A stretch of 64,000 nt of DNA. Origin: Balanoglossus misakiensis (taxonomy: Eukaryota; Hemichordata). The first letter of the stretch is position 1. Each line of letters begins with the position of its first letter. The notes beneath the pieces were generated by a model. The model saw nothing but the letters and a program-made list of their open reading frames with translations. It was not told the origin of the DNA and made no database searches. The position numbers were made by a program, and so were the translations under genes. Location: NCBI GenBank assembly GCA_040954595.2, contig CM082589.2, forward strand, positions 3,596,001-3,660,000. Reading direction: 5' to 3'. Shown one piece after another: positions 51,201-64,000 of this stretch.

Positions 51201-54054
51201 AGAGCCTGCGTCTTATGACCAGACAAGGATGAAGAAAATCTTCAGAAAACAGAAACAATGTCTGCCAAAAGAGACAACATAAAAGGTCTGGCGACGCGGA
51301 GATTTCCCATTGTGTCTGTTACGTCAATCGCCTGATTGTTACCACAACTTTTGTCATTCGGTTCCTTTGTGCAGCTCTTCAAATTCTAAGGCAGGTCAGC
51401 AGTGCACGTATTGAAGAACAATCACCACGCAGCCTACAGTACCCGGGATACACCGACACAAACCACAATCATTCACCGCAGTGACCACTTTGCTTTCACT
51501 TTAAGAACGTTTTTTTTCCATATCACACACACGTTCAGCCATGTTGGCATTTTTTTTATCTTGAAGTGACAAAGAAATATGGCTTTACAAACTGTCACAT
51601 CATGTAATTGTTTTTTTTCTATTGCTGATAGAGTCCAACCATGGCTATGCTTCAATTCTCTATTTAAACACAAGCATGTTGGTCTCCATGAACTAAGGCA
51701 GGCTTGCCATCATGGCACCTTTATAGAAAGATCACCAGGAAACTAGTTTTTCTTTTGCTTTCCCCCATTGTTAGCAGATCCTCGTCTACCTGGGATATTA
51801 TCGCGCTTCAGTATATAGTCATTCATCAAACAACAACAGTGGCAGTCTGGCAATCACTGGCAGGGAGAGGTGAAAGGTCACCTAGTCATCGTCTTTTATC
51901 TCTTTGTAGGAAGATTCTTTGTGATTAGCTCATTTTTTGTATAAATCCAGGACGGGGGGCCTGACCCAAGCTTCAAACAGTCGCATTCTTCTGCACTGAG
52001 TCACTTTTTATTGTTGAAGTAAAATTGCACTCCTGGCGAAAAAATCAGGGATGCGCCATGGAGGACAGCGTCCTGGGTGACCCCCATGGACGGCCATAGC
52101 TGCTCCCCTAACATGACTGGTTAATACCTGGTTAATTCAAGTCACAATTCTAAAATATTCTTGGCTGAGCCACAGGGGACAAAGCTTACCTACTTTGGAG
52201 GTGCTAAGCAGCCACTACTTAATTATTATGCCCTCCGAGGATAAACATTTCGCCTCCAAATTTCACAAAGCGCACAAAAACTTCCTTCAGTTCGTACAAT
52301 GCCTTGCCCTAGGTAAGGTGAAGTCTCCTTCTAAAGAAGAGTAAAGGCCCTGATTTTTTTCCCCAAACGGACCATTTAACCATCACAATGATACAAAGGG
52401 ATGCACAAAAGCCAGGCTTGCCTTATTTAATGCCACTATTCACGGACTTTGTTCAACGTTAAACGAAATCAAGATGGCGGCACTCGTCAAGGGTGTAATT
52501 TCACAATCACCATGAGCTCAACATTCTCAAGCAGGCTTTCATGAAGGTAGCCACAAGTGGTTTAATTCTTTGCAACCTTGACGCAGGTTTGAAAATGTTC
52601 CCTGACCCACAACTTGATCCAAATTCTCTTTCCACACCTGCCTTTGAAGATATAAACAGATAATAATACCAAAGGTGTGCCCAGCTTATTCCAAAACCCT
52701 TTTTTCTGAAACTTGCCTCCAGAGATAGTGAGAAGCATTGAGGAATTGTGGTTATGGCACAGTACAACACAACCCCAAATTGCATAATTAGGCAGTTGAT
52801 CACAGGACATCATGCAGACTCACGGATAACTAGGGCAGTGTCAGAATTTTTCTGAAGTGAGGGAGAGCGAGAAACCTTCCTAGAATGAAAATTGAAAACT
52901 AATGACAGGTGCACATGTTAGGTAATTGGTGACAGAATTTGTGCACAAGCATCCTGATGAAACATAGCATGACCACCGCGCGTACTGTACTGTACCCTTT
53001 CCGTATTCACCTTTGAACAACATGCCTACTATAATGAGTTGAGTGTTCTTTTAAGTGGCTACCTGACATTAGTAGCCATAGGGGTCATTTCTCCCCCAGT
53101 GGCTGTAGAGTCACTGGACAGTTGTGAGATAAAAATGGGTGTGTAGGTGTACACTGCCAGCGCCCCCGCTCTCTAAACACAGGATGCAACTGAATGAATT
53201 AAATTTTCGATGATGCGGGTACTTTATACTCTGATTCAAAGAAATCTCCACGGTTACTAAGACTCAATCTATCAAAACAAGTTAAAAGATCTGTCAAGCA
53301 CGAAAAAAATGGAAGGTGTTTACTGATTCAGCATAATTGTTCATGTTTTAAATTGTGCATTTGAGTCAGAACTACTTTCAATTTACAGCCACGTCATCGA
53401 ATTCAGTGATCGGTCCTCGGAATTGAAATTCAGCTGTTGATGGGGCTGGGATTCACATGCAGGTGTTAGCACTGAGAATCACTAACACCCAGTAGACGTG
53501 TGATCACTCAATTACTGTGTAAATGTGCCAGCTGACCTCATTCAAGCAGGCAGCATTGAGGCCTGCGCCCTCTGAGAGGAAATTTAACCAAGTACTAGTT
53601 CAAATCCCACAGAATTTCACTGTGACATGCACAGATGTTGTTTTATTGAATATCAACACAGGTAAGGAAATCCCTTATCTGAAGGACCCAGGGACACATT
53701 GTATTTCATATTTTCCGCCAACCTGAGGTCAGCAAGGTTATGTGGTACATGATGTATCTGCATGAGATGTTAAAACAGCAAAGAATGGGGTACATATCTG
53801 TATCACAGGTAACCATGGAAACATAATTACGTGCCAACAAAACAAGGTTCGGTGTGTCTGAAACATTCTTTGTTCATATACTTCTTAAGTCCTAGCTGCC
53901 AAGAGGTTATACCAGGATTCCTTTTTATATCTGACCTCAGCGAACATGAATGAGTCACCTCTTAGTGTAATAGAGCCCACAAAGGCACAAAACTCAAACC
54001 ATTTAACTGACAATACCCACACAAATGGGAACCAATTAAAACGGTTTCTGGAGT

Positions 54055-54070
54055 GGGGGGGGGGGGGGGG
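54055..54070 (+). repeat. Poly-G tract (16 G)
   Basis: Uninterrupted run of 16 G on the plus strand. Homopolymer length is a likely sequencing uncertainty. Confidence 0.9.
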
Positions 54071-55490
54071 CTGGTGGTTCTTAAGGTTTCGTGAGAATGC
54101 GACCACCGAGCTGACTGACATAATTTGAGGTCAAAATCCTGTATGATAGTGACACTGTCTGTACGTGTACACAGAGGCTGAGGTCACTGTACTTTGCACA
54201 GGTCACAACTACGTCACACACCTAGGATGCAAGGGATTGTTGTATCATTATTCGTGAATGACGTGCATGAAGGCGAAATTATGCTCATGGCAAATTAAGA
54301 GAAATGAACCGGATGACCTCAGTCACTCTTTCTTGTTTTCGCCAAAATGGCCTAATCTTGCATAAACACCTCAGAACAAAACCTGTATTGCTATAAACCT
54401 CATGTAAATCCAGCCGGTCAAATCGCTCAGAATGGAAATCATAAAATGCTGACACACCCACACGCTACCTTGACCTTACTCAGGTCACTATGACAAAACT
54501 GCAGACTCAGGCACATTTGTTGGGAAGTTGCCATGCATCAGGACACAGTCTATATGATCCAAAGACACTGGTATTCTATATTTGTCTGAAACGACCTTGA
54601 TTTTGCAAAAAAAAGAATCTTTCATGAATGCATTTACTCTTCAAATAGGAGAGTCACAGTGTTCAGTTTGAATGAATGCTCTTTCAACTCAGGCACAAAC
54701 AGGGCAGGGTCTCGCTATCTTGTAAAATCTTCAACCACTGGCTCGCTTTTTATTTAGGCATTCACTTTTCTCAATGAAGACGTACTAAAGGAAGGAACGC
54801 GGCCAAAGCATTTCAGTTCACAACAATATCTGTTTATCACAAAACCCTGACAGGTGGGATTGTCTGAAGGTGAAGTGCTGAAGGTCACTAAAATGAAAGC
54901 GGCGTGGTCAATTACACGGATGTTCATTACTTAGCCAAAGTTAATCCACAAAGCCGGGCATTTAGTACCGATTCCGACTTCATTCACATGCCCAAACACG
55001 TCCTTTGAAATTATAATCTCTGTCCACACCTTCTGGGTTCTTGCATGTAACTTCTCACAGATGACAAATGATGCCCGCATGATGGGTGAGGCCACATCCG
55101 CGAAAAACCATCAAAGGTTTCTCAGTAGCCTCTGGCATGATAAATATATAAGTAAACAAATCTTGAATAGAAGAGGTTTCGAGGTTTCGAGCATTGCATA
55201 AGCAGCATTGTTTTCCTGACTTCATGTTTCATGAGAAACTCTCCAACTTGAAGAATGCATCGTCGGCAGATAATGAGAATCGGTGATTCATGGCAAATAA
55301 ACGAGCCACTACTGCCATCAATCTTACTGTTGCAAGACCTGCTTCTGTGTATTCTCCCATCAATTAGTATTGATGTGTCTGGGAATACATGTCCTTCATA
55401 CTAATGTAGAGCTATGTGTTAATACTAGGACTTCCAGGCAGTTGAAATGACATCTACTGGGGCGATGCAAGTACATGTAGTACCAAGCAA

Positions 55491-55536
55491 GACACAGACA
55501 GACAGAGACAGACAGAGGGACAGAGAGAGAGACAGA
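55491..55536. repeat. GACA/GAGA microsatellite
   Basis: Imperfect GACAGACAGAGACAGACAGA run followed by GAGA units. Confidence 0.9.
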
Positions 55537-58500
55537 ATCTCTCAATACATGCACAACCTTTTCTGTGTGTCATCAGCCCCCACAACAACAGAGGTTTAGT
55601 ACATAGTTTATGGAGTAGAACAAGTTGGTTGTTCTATTATTAGTACTCAAAGTTTTCCATGTTTTCCATTCCTATTTCTCTTTTCTTTACATTCCTGAGT
55701 TGAGTCTGCGATAAAAGAACATACTTTCCCACACTTCAGTGGTTGATATGGCCATTTCTATCTGAGCTATTGACTTGTGTATTTAAGAACTTCAGATCCC
55801 AGCAACTTGTCATGATTATTTTTTGCTACAAAGTCGAGGGAAGATTGATTTGGTCAACTTGTCTTGTGAAAGACCTCACACCCATGAATCTGCCACCAAT
55901 AATTTAGCGGGACAATTCTTTTCCAATTCCAGCAGGTGCAAGAACTGTCCTGCAAATACATGATGAATGAGTTGACGCCTAAGGGCTGAAAAAAGTGGCC
56001 GGGGCTGACCAACTGGACACATGACCGGCGGGCGGTCACTGGTAGATTTACGGACATCCATACTGCGGCCATGTGCATGTGCCACGTCCATCACTGGGGT
56101 CAATGACCCCTGTTGTTGGCACCTGCTCTGGCTCTGCAGTTCATGACTTCCAAAGTTGTGACATTCTATCGACTTCACACTTGGTGGTGTAACTTTGTCC
56201 GGACACTTGAATGGAACAACAATAAATCACTGAAACATGCTGAGATCTTTGAACCTTGCACGCAGAGTTTAAGCCATTGCGAAAATACCTGGTTTGCCCC
56301 CTGGGCACCTGTGGAATGCATGTGTCTGCACTGAACCATGGCTGGACCACTGTCAGATTGATTTGTAAAATCTGCCACTTCATCGTAACAGAGTGACATC
56401 AACTAGTGTTGTCATACTACCTGGAAAGTTAGCAGTACATGTGTGTGCATGAGAAATTTACTTTCTAAGTGTAAGATGCAATGTATTAAGGAGATTTCAC
56501 AGATTTCAAATGACAAATACATGACGTAAACACAGGACCAACTGATCAGCACGGCTGCACACACAACAACAACATCAGAAATGACCATAAAAGGAGAGGC
56601 TTCATTCTTTTGTTGCGTGCATCCATTCAACAACAACTTGCTGACTCAGGCATCTAAATGGCACAGAGAGCAATAAACTATGAACAAAGTTGTGTCCTAT
56701 GTCGAAGCTTCAATACAAAACGAAAACTCTGAAGAAAAGTTTCAAAAGTTCTCAGACATAGGCCATTGGAAAGTTTACAGAAACAAGCTCGGTTCACCAT
56801 ACAAGAGACCGAATATCAGTTTACACTTACACAAAAAAGGGTCATAGGTACACTTGACATTTGTCAACAATGACAAGGTAGTGAAGTATTTACCGAAATC
56901 GGATATGGCATTTAGCAAAATCTTCGAAACAGACATTAGCACTTTATATACAAATTAGAGAAGTTCCTTCAACCTTCTAACCCATAGAATCAACTGTTTG
57001 TAAAGGTATCAGCTCCCTGAATCAACAAAGTGTAGATTTGATCATGAAGGTACCAGCAGATCCATAAAGTAGAATTTGCCAGTAAGACTGAAGGGCTATT
57101 CACCAGTCTACCCCCTCTTTTTTCTCATTTTCTCACTCCCCCGCCCCCACCTCCTCCATAGTTTTTCAAGTGTCTGGACATCTATGTGTTAATTACTTAC
57201 AATCATTTATTTATTTATCTTGCAACAGATACTGAACAAATATGATGATTCTCTTAAAGATAATCAACAGATTTTATCCATTTTTTTTCACTATAAGTAG
57301 CCGCCATAGAGTGTCACATACAATCTTTTGATTTCACAGATTTATATGCTTTGCACAGTGTCACAACTTCGTCTCGTGACTGGGGGACTTCTGTGAGAGA
57401 ATGGGTTCAGACAGGCATTACTGAATTTCACAGCAATGTTCTGGAAATGTCCCATCAGTCCTAACTGCGACTGAGATTGAGAGGGCCCACACAGCTCGCA
57501 AAAAAGACAGCACAACGCTGAGGTCAACCACTGTTCACCTTTCCCTCGCAGGGATGTGACATCAAGCATATCCAATCACTACTCCATCAACAAGATGGTG
57601 GTCTCGAAACACAGTGTACCCGTTAATTTATACCTGGGTAACTGCATGCGCCCTTAGGGTCTCACTTCCCCATTTATCACCATGACACCCAAGATCTACC
57701 TCACACCTCACTGCATCATACCTTAACCCTACTGTAAGGTTCTGTGTGATGAAGTGACGTGTACATGTAAGTATGGGTTAAAGCATGTCACCAAAGTTAC
57801 ACACCTCGGTATGGCAGATATGGGACTGGCATAGCCTCACACAGAACACAGAGTGCTGTAGTACACCTAGCCTGGACAGGAGAATACCGACAGACCATCT
57901 TAAGAATGCAACACCAGTCCAGTACGTGTCTCACCTATCAACTACCACTCTCTACTACACCACTTGACACCATACAATACAAAACACTGTCATCCATTGT
58001 TAACAGACCACAATAAAATGCCTAGCTAAAAAGGCTTCTTTATTCCAGGTCTGTTAGTGTCAGAATTAAAGAGAGCTACCTTGTCAGAGAAAACTATAAA
58101 ATCTGTTGAAGTAAAATATTCTGTCCTAACCAACACCACAATCTCTCCACCATTGCAAATACTGGTATGGACTAGTTTACACAACACAGTCCAGGAGAAA
58201 CTCCACTTCAAATTTAATCTGTCAATGTTTCCCAGCGGCGGTCACACCCTATGCAAACTACACCCATTCAACAGATACAACAAATATCCTTAACGCAAAC
58301 ACAATATTATACAAGTCTGCCACAGAATACAAACTTTGCCCACCAGTACACCTACGCACATGTACACACGTACATGGATCGCATTCATCTCTCAGTCCCA
58401 ACACAGCACAGGTCAAACTTCTGCCCAGCTCCAAACAATGACAAAATAACGCTCACAGGAAACACATGACTATTCACACCAACCTGGCAGTCTTATATAT

Positions 58501-60739
58501 CCACCAATATATGAATATAAATAATAGATAATTGAATGTACCCCTATCTGCTGTTGTTTAGAAAAACATGATCTTTGAACCATTGTGGATTTCAAAATGT
58601 CAACTTTCGATGCAACGAGTCTCTTAATTGGGGGGAACAACCTCAAAAGTGTCCTTATACAATAGCATGTATGTGGCAATAGTCTGATCAATACCTTGCA
58701 CATTTTGCTAGAATTACATGTACTCAAACACATCAAACTGTTAAGCTCATGTGTGTTCTGGTGTTGCATTTTGTCAAAGCTTCATGATGCCAATGACACA
58801 TGACCTTCAGAATCACGAACTTCACTACGGCCCACTCCATCCAGACAGACTCACTCACCACACACTTGTTTTGAGTAAACATTCTCTATGTGTTTGTCCG
58901 TTCAAGTAGGGTGGTGGTGTAAACACTCTTTTTGAGTCATGGTGATGAATTCCGTAAAAAGTGGTTCCAGGGTTCACTGGCGCTTTTGCAACAGTACCGC
59001 CTCCGGAATTCGGACGGTGATCTGTCACATTCAACAGGTGGTCAAGCGGTGCATGCTTCTGTTTGATGACAACACCGCTTTCACTGGTCTGATGCCGAGT
59101 GGTCAAGCAAACAAATAAATTTATTTTGACACACACACAAACATGCGATCAAGGGGACGGCCTCCTGGGTCCTCCCCTACTCTACATGTGAAGGCAAACG
59201 AATGGTGTACATGAACCGGTACATTGCACTGTAGGAAGGTGCTTCATCCCTCTACAAAAGTAGCGCTGTAGATTAGAAACTTTTCCTATCCTTTGAATCC
59301 AGACAGCCTTCTCTGATCAGATTTGCATTTCTGCATAACTGTAATATTTTTGATGTCACAGAATATACCTTGTTTGTCATGTGAAATCTGTTTTTCCCAC
59401 GGTCGTTCATGTCTCTGCAGTTCTTGACAATTATGTGTTACGTAACTTGAGAAATGAAAGTTCTAACATCATACACACAATGTATACATGTCATGGCGGG
59501 TATCTTTATTGTGATAAAAGAAAAAATCTTGAGGGCTGTCCCTTCCAGCCAGGTGATATTAAAGAGACGACTATTCAAAGACTGAGCCGGCACCCAGTGT
59601 GATGTCAAAGACCTGCTGTTGATGGAAACAGCCAATGGAGTTTCCCTTCTTTCCTCACACCAGGGAACCCCAAGAGCTTCATTAAGGCAGTTTTCACGAA
59701 TGATACAGACAATACCCACAACACTGCAGCCATGGCATAGCCAAGAAAGCTACATTATGGACACTATGGTCTCACATTTCTCAAATTCAGCCATTTACTC
59801 CTTATTTCGCACACGTCCGGCATTTCTGACTTTGCTTCCAGACATGAAAATCTATAGATGGTTCAGTCCAAACCCATGCAGGTTTTTGTGGATTGTGATT
59901 AAAAACACATTGACGGACTTTACTAAAACGCTTTACCATGCAACGTCACTTTTACTGAGTGCTTTCACACCAGTACTACAAATAGGACTGGAGTATACAT
60001 GTACTTTGGTTCATAGAAGATACAATACACTTGTCTATACAAATGTATAACTAAAAGAGTGTCCAAAACGACCTTGTCACAATGCGATTGAAAAGAACGG
60101 ACCCCGAATTCCAATGTCGTGTCAGGGTGAAAGACCTCTAGGGAATTAGCATGTGAAACTGAACAGTCACACTTGACTTGTCACGCTGTCATGAAGATCA
60201 ACTTAACTGCCACCAAACAAAACCCGCCATAGAAAAGTGCAACAAAACCACAGCACAGTAGCTACACTGTTTTATGTCGAACTGTGTCACTTCCGAGATA
60301 ATTTGGAGTCATAACTCACACTGACATTGACAACAGAGGGCACCTTGACATGCTTTCTAACCACCAAACATTGTGTTCGGGGTCTCTTTACAAAGATGCG
60401 CCTTTCAGTTTCACAGGGTCATAATCACTGAGTACAGTAAACATGGCCGTTCTCTCACAGTTGGCCACTGCATCAAAAGCATTGCCTTCTCCAGCCATGG
60501 AAACGAATCTCTGTAATCAGTGGCACCAATAAAGAAATGATTGAAGTGTTTCTAAAAGGAGGCCATCACATATGCAAGTTGTACCGACCCCACAAATGCA
60601 TCGCATACTTGGTTCCAGAGGTTCTATACTTTTACATGTCAATTTCCTAGCTGCTTTTACCTGATGATTGCTATAACTCTCCGGAAGCAACCATGACCAC
60701 AGGAGTCAAACAGACCCTGTCCTGATGACAAGCTCCTCC

Positions 60740-60827
60740 CCCTTTCACCACCAATTAAGGTTTGGTCCAAATCCATTATTATCTATGGTAAAGTTGGATC
60801 GCTACAATAGAGGACAGGGGTGAAAGG
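60740..60827. repeat. Short element with terminal inverted repeats, copy 2 (MITE-like)
   Basis: About 88 bp, starting CCCTTTCACC and ending GGTGAAAGG. It shares CCAAATCCATT, TCTATGGTAAA and GGACAGGGG blocks with the copy at 3267 in the same order and orientation. Confidence 0.6.
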
Positions 60828-63164
60828 ATTGAAAGAAGACAATCTACTACCAACTTTCTATCCCCTCCAGGAATAAAACATTTCAATTCATTTTGTAATG
60901 CAAACAAAAGCTCAGTGGCCAATATGGAGATTAGGGGACGAGGGGGGATTAAAGAACAATGTTGTATATCCACAAAACCACAAAGTCAAATTGGCCACCA
61001 AACTCTGAGAAACAAAAGAAAATATTTGGTATCCGTTCAGAAAATCTGTCCAAAGGCAAACATTAAACCTGTAAAATTTACAAGCTCAAGTGTGCAATGA
61101 TACAAAATCTAAAACCCAATAGCATCGTGTAGTTTTCGGGGTTGATGTAATTATGGCGGACCCTTACACTGACCTCTGACCCTTGCACCTACTTCGAAGT
61201 TATCGCACGCAATAGCGCATGAAAATATATCAACCACTTCAAATGGAATTCCATTTAAGCAACCTATCAAGATTTAGTATTATTTTTATAAACGCTGTGT
61301 CTAGACTGCTTTTTTCCATTTGACTGTACGTGCTCGAAATCAGACGTGGCTTTCAGTTTGTGCCAGGCATTTTTATGTACACCACTTGGTTGTTTTTTGC
61401 CCTGGTCATGTCATTGCTAGGCTGCCTCAATATTCAAAAGATGTCTTACGCATCAGATCACCTTTACATGTCGGACACATCTACACTTTGGGGACAATGC
61501 TACCCCTGTATGTGTGGTACGTGTGACGTCAACTCCAGTATGCCGAGAGCCTGGGGTTACGAGGGTGCTAGCAACAAGCTAGCCCAGGGTTAGCACCATG
61601 ACAACAGGGGGAAATGGGGTGCCTCTACCAAGAGAGCCTTGTGTTACTTGCAATAAGGCAGATTACTGTTGGTCCAGTATCAACTTTAGAGGCAGATAAT
61701 CCAGCTTGCCTTGTCCTTTACCCACTCAAGAATGAAATTTGAATTATTTCATCTCATTTATGCCCCTATACTCAAGTGACAGACATTTCCACCATGTGAC
61801 AGAGCCATGAATATGACTCAAGACTGAGTCTAAATGAAATTAATATGCCCATTAGAAAACCGTATCATGTCGTATCAATCATTCTGAGAAACTGAATATT
61901 TCCAGTATTTTAAATCTAATACAGTTATGAGACCGACACATGGCCAAATTTGATTAACTGCCCTTACAGAAAGATGATATGACCTACTTCTGGCACTCTG
62001 AAATCTATTTTGACATATTGAAATTCGTGTAGACTCCCTTGAGAGCTTCGTACTTCTAGTTTACATGTACCGTTCGTTCTTCAGACGATAAAAAAATCAA
62101 GAGCTGTCCTCTCAGACTGTCTGACAAATGTTATGGCTGTAAATTGTCTAGAGATCACGGCAGTCCATTAAACTGGCTGTGATCCCCCATCCATCATCAT
62201 GCAGAAAATACCATAGACTTATAATTTGTCCCAACATTTTCACTTTACTTCGTACAGTTTCATGACAGCAAGCAGATACTCTTTTATACCATCACTGTAA
62301 TTTGGGGGAATAAATAGGAATTTGGTATCATAATTGTTATGAAAATTAGCAAATACATCACGAATTCCTGTGGCATAAAAATGTATTCAGCATAGTCAAG
62401 CATTTCGGGCTGGGCTCTACAAATATGCTGTTTGTATGGGAAGGACTTTCTCTTGGAATTCATGTTTGAATCTCATCCATGACCAGATGTCATCTGATGT
62501 CCTTAAAATATATCCCACCAGAAGGGTCACCCATTACATGGCAACAATAATATCTATCGTAATCTAGAGCTATCTTCCCAACAGGTGTTCCCCTCAAGAT
62601 ATTATCAGCCATCATGTTTGTTTTTTCTCAAGGCCAACATTTGTACATCAACTATTTCGAAAGTCGAATTTGTTTTTCGCCTGAGTGACTTTGAAATGGT
62701 TGTCAGCTGTGATGAGCCACGCCTGCGTCAATACAATACATTTATACGATCAGAGCAGTTGCAGACTAAAGCTCGTTTATGTGTCTCTCTCTATGAACCT
62801 GCCTCTGACCTCTGACCCAAGGTCAAGACAAATGAACGCGATCTATTTTATCACTGAATACTTCATTCTGAGTTAAAGGCCACCCATTCATACCTCCCTG
62901 TGCACTTCATTGGCATTTTCAAATGATGGCGAAATTGTGAACGAAAATACTTCTGCCGTATGATTCATCACACTGCCACAGGGATGTTTAAAGTGAAGCG
63001 TGAGTCAGTCCACTCATCGAAATGGCTGACAGGTATCTCAGTTTGTAATATTCATGCCCCAAGGGATAGCCTTTCAATAAATGTTTAATACAACCCCAAA
63101 AGAAGGTCACTGAAAAATCGTTTCACATAATTAGCACTTTCTATTTTCGATTTTAATTTGTACA

Positions 63165-63243
63165 TACACGCATCATTGTACATGTATACATACATGTTCA
63201 TACATACATGTACATACATATCAATATATATATATGTATATGC
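63165..63243. repeat. ACATGT/ATAT-rich palindromic microsatellite
   Basis: Alternating TACATGTA and TATATATA units. Each phrase is self-complementary, so it could extrude cruciforms. Confidence 0.8.
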
Positions 63244-63779
63244 AAATTATAAATGATTTTAATTATCAGACCATACTTGATGAAGAACAATGTCAATTTT
63301 CCTCTTCTCCATCTCAGACAGATGATATTTCATTCTAAAAATGCTTGATCGGCAACTGACATGGACAGCTGAGTCATATCAGAAATGCACAATGCAAAAT
63401 GTCGACAGCTGTACATCAGTGATATTCGCTGATATGCCGCCACTTCATATATATGTGACAGGCAATTATCCTAATTTTTCCCCTGGCAGCTGCCAATGCC
63501 CTACAGGGGTATTAACTTAATTAAAGCAGTTTCTCGTCACTTGATAAGGGCTTGAATTTATAAATGATACAAGTCCAGGCAGATAAAGTTAAAAAGACCT
63601 GCCACAGAACCATTTTATCTTTTTTTCATGTGCCTCAACCGACGATTATAACCAACACGATCGCAAACAAAGTGACATCATTTTAGATTCCTCCCTCGTA
63701 TCAAGTGAAATCTGACGCAAACGTTTCAAATTTTATTCCTTCCTCGACATTTTTTGCATGGAACGTATAAAATTGTGAC

Positions 63780-63830
63780 TTGATCTCGCTCGCGGCGGCG
63801 GCCATTTTGTTTCATGGTGCCGCAGTCAAT
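63780..63830 (-). promoter_or_regulatory. CpG-rich ATGGCCGCC start-like spot
   Basis: On the minus strand CAAAATGGCCGCCGCCGCGA is a YY1-like start-site element with an ATG in strong context. It opens MAAAASEIKSQFYTF and stops after 34 codons, with no good donor seen. It may be a distal promoter or 5' exon of the spectraplakin, or of another gene. Confidence 0.25.
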
Positions 63831-64000
63831 GCACTAATGTTCAGTATCATATGTCTGATCACTTTTTATGAACATCTACGATGTGCATTAAATTAATACC
63901 AATTTCAAAACATGAATACCCACTGGTTCATTCACCTGCAAGTGCAACATGTAACTGAATAATAGCCGGAAATAACTGTCTGAATAGCGGGATACTCTAC

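Larger units (their letters stand above)
48241..64000. other. 15.8 kb without a recognised gene (upstream, intergenic or 5' intron)
   Basis: Scattered frames shorter than about 105 codons with no family resemblance. Contains simple repeats (54055, 55491, 63165), a second MITE-like element (60740) and a CpG-rich ATGGCCGCC spot near 63800. I see no exon that I can defend. Confidence 0.5.

Noticed and set aside
51473-51673. Frame ending KVKAKWSLR considered as CH1 start
   Set aside because: Only the KW dipeptide is shared; no further conserved residues.
52468-52500. Plus-strand AAGATGGCGGCACTCG start-like motif (MAALVKG...)
   Set aside because: It stops after about 11 codons and has no good donor. 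Similar ATGGCGGC/ATGGCCGCC words are scattered in introns here (near 34385, 35030, 35980).

Overview
This is animal (metazoan) genomic DNA. It is mostly intron, with short exons that have GT-AG borders, many microsatellites, scattered CpG-rich start-like spots and no bacterial gene layout. One recognisable gene dominates and is read on the minus strand: a spectraplakin of the MACF1/dystonin/Shot/VAB-10 family, the giant proteins that link actin, microtubules and intermediate filaments or junctions. One giant plectin-repeat exon, a two-CH actin-binding domain and a plakin domain with an internal SH3 fit a marine invertebrate bilaterian, perhaps an invertebrate deuterostome. The species cannot be fixed from the sequence.

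Layout in transcription order (high to low coordinates). 64000-48212 has no exon I can defend: it is upstream, intergenic or first-intron DNA. 48188-48131 is a candidate first exon. 46351-46334 is an 18-nt microexon like plectin exon 2alpha. 45194-44582 holds three exons for most of CH1. 37154-36321 holds CH2. Between CH1 and CH2 lie two candidate alternative first exons, at 43330-43283 and 39997-39833, that would make CH2-only isoforms, one with a Gly/Cys acylation-type N-terminus. 35714-24450 holds 22 exons of the plakin domain (spectrin-type helices with an SH3 at 29910-29280). 21042-5608 is a single 15,435-nt exon of 5,145 codons: about 830 residues of Pro/Ser/Thr/Lys-rich linker, then roughly 90 plectin-like repeats. 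5152-1225 holds seven phase-0 exons of rod-type spectrin repeats. 1057 to the left edge is the start of another exon that finishes a spectrin repeat and then enters a second island of plectin repeats. The Gas2/EF-hand C-terminus is not in the window. About 7,200 codons are visible.

The most unusual feature is inside the giant exon. An 867-bp (289-codon) unit is repeated nine times head to tail (about 16651-8849) with very few differences, so 54 of the roughly 90 plectin repeats come from recent amplification or homogenisation. The second plectin island beyond the spectrin rod is also unusual. I could not find the exon for the conserved start of CH1. No RNA gene, CRISPR array or autonomous transposon was recognised, and no second gene is supported.
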